Shown in pieces: positions 1 to 19,506 of a DNA stretch of 64,000 bases. The notes under the pieces are model-generated. The model was not told the DNA's origin, did no database searches, and saw nothing but the letters and a program-made list of their open reading frames with translations. Where the stretch lies: positions 4,882,892-4,946,891 of the forward strand of contig JAXIVH010000013.1 in the NCBI GenBank assembly GCA_036785325.1. Reading direction: 5' to 3'. Position 1 is the stretch's first letter. The number at the start of each line of letters is the position of its first letter. The translations under genes and the position numbers were made by a program. This stretch comes from Urophycis tenuis (lineage: Eukaryota > Chordata > Actinopteri > Gadiformes > Phycidae).

Positions 1-130
1 CCACATGGTTTGATTAGCTTGTCGGCGCCAGCAACAACACCAGTGTAGACCAGTGGAGCGTCTGCTCGCTGGTCATGTGTGGAATAAACTGATGCCTCCA
101 TCTAAGCTGCTGACGCTTGACCTCTGACAG

Positions 131-2572
131 GTAGCAGGGTGAACTCCCAGGGGCTGACCGGCGAGAGTGTTTTGATGGAGGCGGCCGGCGCCGGAGGCCC
201 TGCCTGTGTCCGGCTCCTCCTGGAGAACGGAGCTGACCCAAACCTCCCCAGCAGCACCGGTCACCTGCCCATCCACAAGGCTGCATACGCAGGACACTAC
301 CAGTGAGTCCTCCACCAGTGAGTCCTCTCCCAGCTAAATAGTCATCTACCAGTGAGTTAGTGAGTCCTCTAGCAGTGGGTCCTCTACCAGTGAGAGAGTC
401 CTTTACCAGTGAGTTAGTCACTACTGGTTAATGAGTGCATCACTAAACTCCGGCTCTGCTCCTCAGGGTGCTGGAGATGCTGATCCCGCTGACCTCCAGT
501 AAGAGCATCAAGGCAGCGGGTCAGAGTCCGCTGCACTCGGCGGCCGACGGCGGCCACGCCCCCTGCCTGCAGCTGCTGCTGGCCAGCGGCTTCGACGTCA
601 ACTACCGCATGGGCGCCCGCCACTCCGAGAACTACGGGGACATGCGGCGCAGTGCGCTCTACTACGCCGTGTCCAACGGCAACGCCGGGTGCACCAGGAC
701 CCTGCTGGAGGCGGGCGCGCGGGCCGACCTGGACCCCCTCCACTGCCTCCTGGTGGCGGTGCGCGCCGGGCGCTACGACCTGGCGCGGCTGCTGCTGGAC
801 GGCCGCGCCAACGTCAACTGCTACTTCCGGGTGGTGAGCGACACGGTGTTCCCCACGGCGCTGCAGTACTGCGTCAAGGACGCCGCCATGATGCGCCTGC
901 TGCTCAACCACGGCTATGATGCGCAACGCTGCTTCCGCTGTCACCACGGTGACGACCACCAGGAAGACCACGGTGACCACAAGTGCGCCGGCCACTCCCC
1001 CGGGTGCACCTGCCATTACCATGACAACCGCTCGCCGCCCGGGGACGATGGAAACAGACAGATCCCAGTAAATAAGTCTTTAGGAGGTTCTTCGTGTTCT
1101 TAGGAGGTTCTTAATGTTTGTTACGGGGTTCTTAATGTCTTTAGGGTGTTCTCTTAATGTCTTTAGGGGGTTCTTCATGTTGTGAGGAGGTTCTTGATGT
1201 CTTTAGGGGGTTCTTAATGTCTTTAGGAGGTTCTTCATGTTGTTAGGAGATTCTTAATGTCTTTAGGAGGTTCTTCGTGTCTTTAGGAGATTCTTAATGT
1301 TTTTAGGAGCTTCTTAATGTCTTTAGGAGGTTCTTTATGTAGCAGGTTCAGTTGATTAGGCTCTGGTTTCATTGTGTCTTCTCTGCTGGTCTTTGTGGAG
1401 CAACACTGAGCGTTCAGGATTGGAACAATGGAAGGGAGTGAAGGTGGAGTGGAGGGTGGAAGGGGGCACCCCCAGCATAGGTCCTGGATGAACAGCAGCA
1501 TTAACACCTGGTGGTTCCTCTAATGTCCTGACCTGTTTGTCCACCACAGTTCTGTGAGTTCATGGGTCTGTGCTGCCTGGTCCACCTCTCTGGACGTGTG
1601 GTCAGGATGCTGCTGGACTACGTGGGCAACGTCTCCATCTGCCCTCATCTGAGAAGCATCCTGCAGACGCAGAGAGACTGGAGTGACATCAGCAACATTC
1701 TGGGTAGGAATGAATACTACTGCAGATACTACTACACTACTACAAGGATCGCTAAATAATACTACTTGAAATACCACAAAATAATACTACTACAGACTAG
1801 TCGCTGATTAGTCCTTTAGGAGGTGCTTATATACACGATGGCTTACAGTTAATACAGAGACTTGTCCTTAAGGAGCAGCTAGGGGTTAGACAGTAAAGGC
1901 TAGACAGTAGAGGCTGGACAATAGAGGGGAGTTAGTAGAGGTCAATTAGTAGAGGTGAGTTAGTAGAGGGTAGTTATCAGAGGTTAGTCGGTAGAGGTGA
2001 GTTAGTAGAGGGTAGTTATCAAAGGTTAGTCGTAGAGGTGAGTTAGTAGAGGGTAGTTATCAAAGGTTAGTCGTAGAGGTGAGTTAGTAGAGGGTAGTTA
2101 TCAGAGGTGAGTCAGTAGAGGTGAGTTAGTAGAGGGTAGTTATCAGAGGTGAGTCAGTAGGAGTGACTTAGTAGAGGGTAGTTATCAGAGGTGAGTCAGT
2201 AGAGGTGAGTTAGTAGAGGGTAGTTATCAGAGGTGAGTCAGTAGAGGTGAGTTAGTAGAGGGTAGTTATCAGAGGTGAGTCAGTAGAGGTGAGTTAGTAG
2301 AGGGTAGTTATCAGAGGTGAGTCAGTAGAGGTGAGTTAGTAGAGGGTAGTTATCAGAGGTGAGTCAGTAGAGGTGAGTTAGTACTAACATCTGAGCTCTC
2401 CTCAGGGTCTCCTCGGTCTCTCGGACACATCTGTCGTCTCCAGATTCGCCGGTGGCTCACCATCAAGAGACTCAACAACCCCGAGGTCATGAACTCTGAC
2501 CTTTTCCCTCCAAGACTGCGAGACTACCTGCTGTACCGAGAGCTTGACCCCCAGAGACAGTTTATATACTAG
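131..2572 (+). CDS. asb15: Ankyrin repeat and SOCS box protein, 3' part (asb15-like)
   Basis: Partial gene; earlier exons lie left of the window. Exons 131-302, 467-1067, 1550-1703 and 2406-2572 join in frame across AG/GT sites to about 364 aa ending at TAG. The first two exons carry ankyrin repeats (ENGADPN and GQSPLHSAADGGH types). The last two carry the conserved FCEF...LLDYVGN segment and a SOCS box: a BC-box-like SLGHICRLQIRR that would bind elongin B/C, and LFPPRLRDYL at the cullin-5 box position. Family role: substrate receptor of a cullin-5 ubiquitin ligase; several members act in muscle. The asb15 symbol rests on the following wasl-hyal4-gpr37 order plus resemblance to the ASB2/14/15 group, so asb14 is an alternative. 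A Cys/His-rich stretch near 930-1067 is unusual. Confidence 0.8.
1075..1345. repeat. Minisatellite, about 20-bp units, in asb15 intron
   Basis: About a dozen imperfect units around TCTTTAGGAGGTTCTTAATG start within ten bases of the donor site at 1068. The rest of this intron (1346-1549) shows nothing recognisable. Confidence 0.85.
1925..2384. repeat. Minisatellite, about 42-bp units, in last asb15 intron
   Basis: Tandem units alternate GTGAGTTAGTAGAGGG with GTGAGTCAGTAGAG and TAGTTATCAGAG blocks. The array ends about 20 bases before the acceptor at 2404-2405. Every unit contains GTGAGT, a consensus-like splice donor. Confidence 0.85.
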
Positions 2573-2773
2573 GTTAGAGATGGCTAGTTTAGGTTTGGTT
2601 AGTTCAGGTGTTAGAGATGGTCAGTTTAGGTATTTGTTTGAAATGGTTACTTTAGGTATTAGGTTGTGAATAGTTAAGTTTAGGTATTGGTGGAGATGGT
2701 TAGGGTGGGGTTACTGTGTTACACTAGCACCAAACAGCTGACAACTATTAATAGCTTTACTGTTATTGTTGTT

Positions 2774-2841
<68 letters not shown>

Positions 2842-4199
2842 CGTGTGTGTGTACGTGCGTGTGTGTGTGTGAGTGAACATGGCAGTGCAGGATTCAAATG
2901 AATATAATGAATATGTGTGTGACCTTGAATGTAACATGTTTGAGGTAGAGTTTAGGTTGATGAAGTTTACTCTAGAATGTGATAGTCATCACAGTACAAA
3001 TCACAGAACATTCTGCTTGTAGTGAACAAACATAATGCTCCACAGCACGGCAAAGGAGTGTGTTTGGCTGAGGTATAATATATACTATATGATCATGTAT
3101 TCAACCATGTAGAATAATCATTCATCCTTACAGGAAGCTGTCTCCATCAATACGTATCAATCAAGCATCAATACACGTCCAATGATTCTTCCTAATAAAT
3201 ATGTTGGTACACATGTTATGAGGTGGTGTTACTGTGTAGTGTGTATGGGGGTACATACACTTCACATTATAGTATATTTATTTCTGTCCTCAATGAGATG
3301 CATGGAGGTTTTTAAACCAACATATCATTAAGAAGAGGTTTCAATATCGATGAATATATCAATAATATCATACTCACTGCTCATCACAAAACCATGTTCT
3401 CCACTTACATGAATCCTTGGGTCTATATAATTTCTGTTGAGCACATGTTCAGAACATCTAGAAAGATTGGTGTTACCATTCAGATAAACTGTGGCACTGT
3501 TATGAGCACATGATGTTGTATGAATGAGTGAGACAACACAACTGGAGGGCCATACGTGACACGTCAAGCACGACAGAAGAGGCCAGGTCTGGAAACACCA
3601 ACATTTATTGAAGTCTTTTACATCTGTGGATGCAGCGTTTAGTCTCACTTCCTGTTAATCCTGCACGACAGGAAGTGATGGGCAGCCATGTCTGAAAGCA
3701 CTCAAATAAAAGAAGCTTTTCGCCAAATGTTGGTTAATTATTGGCTTATTTTATGTCATCTGGGGCATTCACAGACATGTTGCATAACATGAGTTAGTAA
3801 ATAGGAGTGTCTGACATGACGCTGTGTATGTAGCTGGATGCTAATGCTAGCGTCTGCATCAACATTTGTTTTAGTCGTTACCGTGGTAACAGCATCATGA
3901 AATGTAACAATGTGCTCAGAAGACAGCGTCCAACAGAGGACTAGACTGACTACATTTCCCACAATGCATTGAGAAACAGCAGTTTATCCCCAATAGCAAT
4001 TTATAAAGGTATTATTATTAAACCTTAACCTTTATGTTCACACAACAAAAAAAAACTAAACAGCCACATTAATCCCTTACGTTTTTCAATGAACCGTAGC
4101 TTAGTACGTCCAGATGTTTAGAAAAAGTGTGTGTGCTAAACTAAGACTTAGTAAGAAAATTACAAACACATGGGAAAGAAACAATGATAGGAAAATTGC
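2573..4199. other. asb15 3' flank without a recognised gene
   Basis: This stretch holds a (GT)n run at about 2775-2876 and otherwise AT-rich unique sequence. lmod2, which follows ASB15 in human, was not found. AATAAA on the plus strand at 3705-3710 could end asb15. TTTATT at 3604-3609 (AATAAA on minus) could end wasl. Both polyadenylation assignments are tentative. Confidence 0.5.
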
Positions 4200-4204
4200 T
4201 TTTT

Positions 4205-4545
4205 ATCTGTTCTGACAACACAGAGAACATCCTTTTTATCTGTTCTGACAACACAGAGAACATTATTTTTATCTGTTCTGACATCACAGAAAACATCCTT
4301 CATATCTGTGATGACATCACAGAACATAATTTTTATCTGTCATGACATCACAGAACATTACTTTAATCTGTCATGACATTACAGATAACTTTTTATCTGT
4401 CATGACGTCACAGAACATAATTTTTATCTGTCATGACATCACAGAGAACATAATTTTTATCTGTCATGACATCACAGAGAACATAATTTTTTTCTGTCAT
4501 GACATCACAGAACATAATTTTTATCTGTCACGACATCACAGAGAA
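4205..4545. repeat. Minisatellite with units of about 32-35 bp
   Basis: About ten imperfect copies of a unit containing CATCACAGAGAACAT and TTTTTATCTGTCATGA. The final copy supplies the AG acceptor and first bases of the possible exon at 4542. Confidence 0.85.
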
Positions 4546-4642
4546 CATCCTGTTCCCACGGGACGCTGACAATGTACCGATAAAAATCAACCCCAACAAC
4601 GAGGGCCCCCTGGACTTCCTGCTGGGCTCAGCGTTAGGCTAG
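4542..4642 (+). CDS. Possible terminal coding exon, gene not recognised
   Basis: After CATCACAG, an open frame (phase 2 entry) reads NILFPRDADNVPIK, then INPNNEGPLDFLLGSALG and a TAG at 4640-4642. Codons are GC-rich with many CTG/GAC/AAC, like the real exons of this window. No upstream coding exon was found between 2573 and 4541, and I cannot name a family. It could be an alternative last exon of asb15, the remnant of a lost neighbour, or chance. Known here: only the open frame and the acceptor-like AG. Confidence 0.3.
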
Positions 4643-4812
4643 CGGCTCGGACAACTAGCCGGCCGTTAGCTCCTCCGAGCTAACATGATGCTGCCATCTT
4701 TAAACAGGAAGCGGAGGGGGAGTGTGTGAGGTCATTTCCAGATGGAACAAGAGGTTTTGTGAATGTAAAAAAGGACTGAAACTTGAAAGGCAACAATAAA
4801 TACAGGAGGGTC

Positions 4813-12735
<7,923 letters not shown>

Positions 12736-14035
12736 CTCTCTAGCTGATAACTGAACACCAATGATGCATGGATATCCCCAAAATCTGCAACCTTATATCA
12801 AATCCATGCACATGCAGGTTCTGGTGGCCAGCAAAGCGATCATCCCATTCGGCTGTCCTCTCTCTCCTCCCCCTCTCCTCCCTCTCCGCCTCGCGTTGGG
12901 TTAGGAGCTTCACTGGCCCCACACCTCGGACGACATCCCGGGTGCTCCCCGGGGTTTGTGCGCAAGGTGAAGGGAAACTTTGCTCCCTGAAGTCCAGTTG
13001 CAGCACTAGGCTGAAGCCAACATGGCAGCAGGACGGGAGAGACCACTCCAGAAAGGGGAGAAACGCGGGGGGATCCAACGGTGTCCCAAGAATGGTTAGT
13101 ATTATTGGTATTATTATTAGTATCCACCGCCCTTCGGTTCCCTGATAAAACACATAAAGACGAGGAACGCATCCATTTCTCCACGCTTAGCCATGCATGT
13201 TGGGTACAACCTGAACATCCTTCAGTCCGAGGACATGTGACCCCTTCTGCACCAAGACGCTGCAGGAGGAATGCAGCAGGGGCGGGGCCTAGCGTCACCG
13301 GGGGCGGGGCTGTGGTGATTACGTCATAAAATAGATTCTACTGTACCTGCAGAACCTGCACCTGTTCACTGAATCCTAATTCACTGTATGCTACGTAGCT
13401 ACTACGCCCTCGTCAAAGCTGCGCAATGCAAATTATGTATATCGTATACATTTCATGTCTAAAATTGAAATACCTTTTTAATATATTCGTAGTTAATATT
13501 TAATACCACTGTATCATTTATTGTATTAGGCCTACATATATTATACAGCACTGGCAATGTAAATGTTTATTTTCAATATGTATATAATATACATTGTATT
13601 ATATTATAATATATATATATATAATATCTTTTTAAATTTTTATCTGCAGTAATAATTACATACCCATCAGTAATCATAAATTAGAAAACAAATAACAAGT
13701 CATTAGCATTTATTATTACAATAGATAACCGTTTAAATGAATAGCAATGACATAGGGTAGGGTATGGTTATCACTGTTATTAAACATATGTAGGATATTG
13801 TTATTCATGTTATTAGGGTAGGGTATTGTTATGGAGGTTAAACTTAACTGTAGGACTAAGAGGACAGATGGGAGTCCTACTGCTAAACCCTGAAGAGAAT
13901 TAGACACTAATCCTGAGCTAGCCAGCAGGTCACATGAACTTTAGCCACAAAACCACATCATGGCTGCTTGTTTTGAGTTATGCATGATGATGATGTAGTA
14001 TTTCTTGTGAATCAGTAAGATAAGATAACACACAG

Positions 14036-14119
<84 letters not shown>

Positions 14120-15412
14120 GAAACACACACATATCCATCCCTCAAACAAAATCTGTCTGTCTGTTCAATTTAAAAGATTTATTGGCCAGGAAAATAAAAA
14201 TGTAAATGACAAAAGCAATGTAAATGTGTGTCTCTCTGTGATCATGTGAGTCTGGAGTGGACTGTGGAGCATTCATACTGCAGCCCTACGTAACCTCCAC
14301 ACAATACTCCATTATGTCTGCCGCCCTCCTCCTCAGACTACCACCAGCAACATATTAAACCACTTGTTTCAAACGATGTTAGTTTCCCTCTTGGTTCTGT
14401 CCATACTGCTGATGGGAATGTGGACTACATTAGTTGTGTCCACGATGTCTTCTGGGTGACCAGCTCTCTCACAATATGACCGCTGGAGTGTGAGAGCTTT
14501 GTGTTCAATTGTCCAACCAGAAAATCTGGTAGGGAAGGTTTGGATGTCATTGAATCTCATTCAGACAGCCTTTGTGTTCCCAGACACACTTGGCTGTTCC
14601 TCCAAAGGGTTTTTTTTAATCTAGAACAGGATGACATATTTGGACATTTTAGTTCAGAGTGCAGTTTGAGTAAATATGCATGTTAAATTGCTCACCACTA
14701 GATGGCGCCACAAGGTTAGAGGTCCCAGTGGTCATGCCTCTCTTGGTCACATGACCAGGTCCATGTCCCAGCTGCTCATCCATGTCTCCTCTCTGATTGG
14801 CCATCAAAGCTCTAATCTGATAGCACTAGTAAATCACAGATGGAGCAGGAGGAGGGTCGAGAAGGTGGAGGAGGAGGGTGGAGGGCGATGGAGGGTGGAG
14901 GAGCTGAGGGGTGAGGGTGGTCCCCAATGTCTTCAGTGTACCTGCAGGATGTGCAGGTGCACTGTGTGAACCCCTAGTTGCTCTCTAGGGACACCTCGGT
15001 AAGTTGCTCTGGGTAACAGCGTGTGCTGACTCAACAAAGGGTGGTCATGTTTGGTGGCGTCCATGTGAAGGGGTAATGAGGCCAGCAAGGAGGAGCCATC
15101 TCTGACCAGCACTCTCATTAACACCAGGAGCTCCCAGTCAGGCCTGCACCATCCACACCAGTCCAGTTCCTGCTGAGCGCTAGATGACGATGTAATTTGG
15201 CTAGCGCAAATAATTTAAAATAAAAACACAGACAAGATCCATTTCTTCAGCACTAGAGGCCGTGAAGGTAGGTGGCAGCTCCTTCTTATGAAGCTGAACT
15301 AACTCCGTCACAACTAACATCAACTCCTTAGTGCCACTGCAGTGTGTTTCCTACAATAATCGTCTAACAACAATATCCTTATACAACTGTAGATAAAAAA
15401 CTGTTAATTTTT
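12736..15412. other. wasl 5' flank and intergenic DNA
   Basis: 12770-13330 is GC-richer with CpGs and GGGGCGGGGC-type boxes (13278-13315), a likely wasl promoter region on the minus strand. Beyond it is AT-rich DNA with a (CA)n run at 14037-14110. No gene recognised. Confidence 0.4.
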
Positions 15413-16017
15413 AATACTTGCCCAGGTGCTTGTGCAGCTGATTGAGGGGGACTAACGTCCCATGGAAAGCCAAACCTTTCTCACAAAAATCAAATCAAAT
15501 GCTGAAATCTCCACACAGCTCCACCTCAGCCCACCAGCCGGCTCCTCTCAGAGTAGGGCTCCTAGAGCATCATGGGAGATTTTCCCCCCGACCTCAGTCA
15601 CCGAGATTCCCGAGATCGGTCATCATTCCCAAATTCTGGAAAAACAGAACATTAAACATTAGCCCACGGGAGGAGGAGGAGGAGGCGCTAGGGACAATTA
15701 GAGGAGAAGAACTTACACGAGGACCTGGAAAAAGTGATGCTGCAGAAAGAAAGAAGCAGTGGTACTAAAGGACCAGAAGAACTGAGTGAGGGGAACCACT
15801 TTATCAGTTATTCATGGCTCTAAACAACATGAAGGCATTCCTTCCTCTTCTGCATCCTCCAGAAACCAGCGCTGTTCACAGCCTGTCCCATCAGCTCTAC
15901 TCTGATTAGAAGCTGTGCCGGTACCTCATGGTTGTAACATGTTTTGTACGGGTCCAATGTGTTATCTCATGGAAAGGCGTGTTATCTACCTCTGAGGACA
16001 GAGGCTTGTTGTGTTGA
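15413..16017. repeat. Direct duplication, left copy (about 600 bp)
   Basis: Closely similar to 18413-19003 in the same orientation, from GTGCAGCTGA through GGTCCAATGTGTT. Short indels separate the copies. No recognised protein; a dispersed repeat family is as likely as a local duplication. Confidence 0.8.
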
Positions 16018-16426
16018 GGAATGCAGAGCAGCACCTCATTACCCACATCTTTGTTCCCCAGCTGGAGGCTTGTCTCTGCTCACTGAAGCTCATCATGTGG
16101 ATTCCCTGAGCATCACCACCGCTCTCTCGTCCTGTGTCTAGTCTCTTCCATCTCCTCATGTCTCCTCTCTTCTCCTCATCTCCTCCACACCTCAGATCTT
16201 CTTCCCATCCGCCACTCTTTCCTTTCTCCTCCTCATGCCTCCTCTTGTCTCCTCATTCCCTCAATGTCTCCTCATCCCTCCTCTCTTTTAATGATCTCTC
16301 CTCATCTCTCCTGTGTCATGTCTGTAGCGGCAGAGCGTCGGGCTGGTCCATGAGATCTTGATGACCATGCTCCAGCTTGGGCTCCACCTCTTCCTTCACC
16401 TTCTGGACTTGTGGGCACCTGGGGTC

Positions 16427-16626
16427 NNNNNNNNNNNNNNNNNNNNNNNNNNNNNNNNNNNNNNNNNNNNNNNNNNNNNNNNNNNNNNNNNNNNNNNNNN
16501 NNNNNNNNNNNNNNNNNNNNNNNNNNNNNNNNNNNNNNNNNNNNNNNNNNNNNNNNNNNNNNNNNNNNNNNNNNNNNNNNNNNNNNNNNNNNNNNNNNNN
16601 NNNNNNNNNNNNNNNNNNNNNNNNNN
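16427..16626. other. Assembly gap (200 N)
   Basis: Exactly 200 unknown bases, probably a placeholder size. The left flank, after TGTCTGTAG at about 16328, is open in several frames, so an exon may be hidden. No family recognised. Confidence 0.99.
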
Positions 16627-16777
16627 GTGTTGTGTCATGGCTCTCAGCTCCAGCTTCTCTGCTTCTCTGCTGGTGAGCTGGAAGTCTCCACGTGTTGAGA
16701 CCACTGAATCTAAACTCCATGATGCGACATGATGGCCTACTACATCTGTTTACACATACCCTATCTACACTGATTAA

Positions 16778-16812
<35 letters not shown>

Positions 16813-17150
16813 TTATATATATATAAATACTGTATATTACATACTATATTACATACATATACTGGACAAAAGTGTCAGCTAAATGTAATATACTACGTAT
16901 GTACTTCATTTACAAATATAGCCTATGTTCTCTGACCTCTGTTAAATTAACTACATCTACTGTATATAGAACCTACAACTACACCAGAGATTCCCAGGGA
17001 ACAGGAAATTCCCTGAATTCTACTGTCTACTGTCCAGCATTACAATTCAACGCATTATGGCTTTCTGCTTGGGAACAAACAACATACTTGGGAATAAAAC
17101 TTGAATAGCAAGTAGACTTGCTAGCTAGACTAGCTAGCTAGAGGCTAGGG

Positions 17151-17636
17151 ACCGTCCACTGTGGGCTGGAGACCCTCTGACCACCATACACTGGGCTGGG
17201 GACCCTCTGACCACCATACACTGGGCTGGGGACCCTCTGACCACCATACACTGGGCTGGGGACCCTCTGACCACCATACACTGGGCTGGGGACCCTCTGA
17301 CCACCATACACTGGGCTGGGGACCCTCTGACCACCATACACTGGGCTGGGGACCCTCTGACCACCATACACTGGGCTGGGGACCCTGCTGACCACCATAC
17401 ACTGGGCTGGGGACCCTCTGACCACCATATGCTGGACTGGAGACCCTCTGACCACCATACACTGGGCTGGGGACCCTCTGACCACCATACACTGGGCTGG
17501 AGACCCTCTGACCACCATACACTGGGCTGGGGACCCTCTGACCACCATATGCTGGACTGGAGACCCTCTGACCACCATACACTGGGCTGGAGACTTTCTC
17601 ACCACCATACGCTGGGCTGGAGACCCTCTCACCACA
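17151..17636. repeat. Minisatellite, 30-bp units
   Basis: About 16 copies of ACCCTCTGACCACCATACAC plus TGGGCTGGGG. All frames are open because the period is divisible by three; no gene is implied. Confidence 0.95.
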
Positions 17637-17799
17637 CTGTTTACTCCACAGTGGAGACAGACGGACCACCGCAGTAGACCACGTCGCCTGTTTCATCATC
17701 TGATTCTGTTCCATACACACAGAGCACAGAATCTGCTATTGTGACAGCAAGCCACACAAAGATAAACAGTACTGCTAACATAGTATGAGAGTACGAAGT

Positions 17800-18115
17800 A
17801 GTACTGCAGTACATGTTGACATAGAGTACCAACATGGGACTAATAGTACCACAGTGCATGTTGTCGTAGAGTACAAACATAGTACTAATACTACTACAGT
17901 GCATGTTGACATAGAGTACCAACATAGTACTAATAGTACGATAGTACATGTTGACATAGAGTACCAACATAGTACTAATAGTACTGCAGTACATGTTGAC
18001 GTAGAGTACCAACATAATACTAATAGTATCATAGTACATGTTGACATAGAGGACCAACATAGTACTAATAGTACTGCAGTACACACTTACATAAAGTACC
18101 AACATATTACTAGCA
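17800..18115. repeat. Minisatellite, 45-bp units
   Basis: About seven copies containing ACATGTTGACATAGAGTACC and AACATAGTACTAATAGTAC. Confidence 0.9.
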
Positions 18116-18412
18116 TAGTACCACAGTACAGAGACAACACGACTCCGTGTAGTCACAGAGAGGTTCTGGTACTGAGCTGGGTCCACCGGGTCAATGCGTG
18201 ACTCTGCGGTCCGTCTGCCACAAGAGCAGAGCTGGCGTCGGTGGGATCCAGCTTGTTCTGGGGGGTCTGGGCTCAGTGCGGTCATGGTAGGTATGTTGGC
18301 TGGATGCTGACATCCCACCACAGTGTGTTTGTCCTCCGTCAGAGGGGAGGGTTTTCTTTCAATCATCCTCCAACAACGCGTCCTCTTTGATGGTTCTCCA
18401 CGTTTTATGTAC

Positions 18413-19003
18413 TTCTTGCCCGGGTGCGTGTGCAGCTGAGTGAGGGGGACTAATGTCCCATGGCAGCCAAACCTTTCTCACATCAAGGAAATCAAATGTT
18501 GAAATCTCCGCGCAGACCTCAGCCCACCAGCCGGCTCCTTTCGGGGGAAGGGCTCCCAGAGCATCATGGGAGATTTTCCACCCGACCTCAGTCACCGAGA
18601 TTCCCAAGATCGGTCAGGGCATCGTTCCCAAATTCTGGAAAAACAGAAACATTAGCCCACGGGAGGAGGAGGAGGCGCCAGGGACAATTAGAGGAGAAGA
18701 ACTTACACGAGGACCTGGAAAAAGTGATGCTCCAGAAAGAAAGAAGCAGTGGTACTAAAGGACCAGAAGAACTGAGTGAGGGAAACCACTTTATCAGTTA
18801 TTCATTGCTCTAAACAACATGAAGGCATTCCTTCCTCTTCTGCATCCAGAAACCAGCGCTGTTCACAGCCTGTGCCATCAGCTCTACTCTGAACAGAAGC
18901 TGTGCCGGTACCTTCATGGTTTTAACATGTTCTGTCCGGGTCCAATGTGTTTTCTCATGGGAAGGAGTGTTTTCTACCTCTGAGAACAGAATATTGTTGT
19001 GTT
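18413..19003. repeat. Direct duplication, right copy (about 590 bp)
   Basis: Partner of 15413-16017, about 3 kb away. Two satellites and the N gap lie between the copies. Confidence 0.8.
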
Positions 19004-19335
19004 GTTTCTTCTCCATGTATCCTCTGCACTCACTTCTCCTCATCTCCTCCATACCTATTTTCTTCTGGCCACCTACATCATCAAACATTATCCTTATCCA
19101 TCCTGTAATCACTGACCTCCTGACCTCTCACCTTTGACCTTCTTGTGGTCATCAGAGCTGATGTATTGTGCATTGTTCTGAGAGGCTGCTGAGCCCATGG
19201 CTACAGCTGTTAATAAAAGTTATCATTAAGTTAATCTGTAGCATGTGCTAAGGTTATATGTATAAAATATTAAAACTTTCTATCTATAAACTATGACAAC
19301 TTTGATGCCTAAAATGTATTCTTACATCTTATAAA

Positions 19336-19506
19336 GGGGCATTTAGCAGATGCTTTTGTCCAAAGCGACTTAGAATCACTACATTTGTGGGGTTCGACAT
19401 GTGGACAGTTGGAGGGGTTGGATCAAAGGGATCGAACCACCAACCCTACGGTTAGTGGACGACCCGCTCTGTCCACCCGCTCGATCCACTGAGCTACTGC
19501 CGCCCT
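19336..19506 (-). mobile_element. tRNA-derived SINE fragment
   Basis: Read on minus it starts with the tRNA-like head GGGCGGCAGTAGCTCAGTGG and has the GGTTCGATC-type B box. It continues to a core with AAGTCGCTTTGGACAAAAGC, the conserved vertebrate V-SINE-type core. The tail is lost. Confidence 0.7.

Noticed and set aside
3328..3648. 106-codon minus frame in the asb15 3' flank
   Set aside because: No domain, AT-rich composition and in a likely UTR or intergenic region.
17134..18366. Open frames of 165-241 codons over satellites
   Set aside because: The 30-bp and 45-bp periods are divisible by three, so stop-free frames persist by chance. No start context, splice signals or domain.
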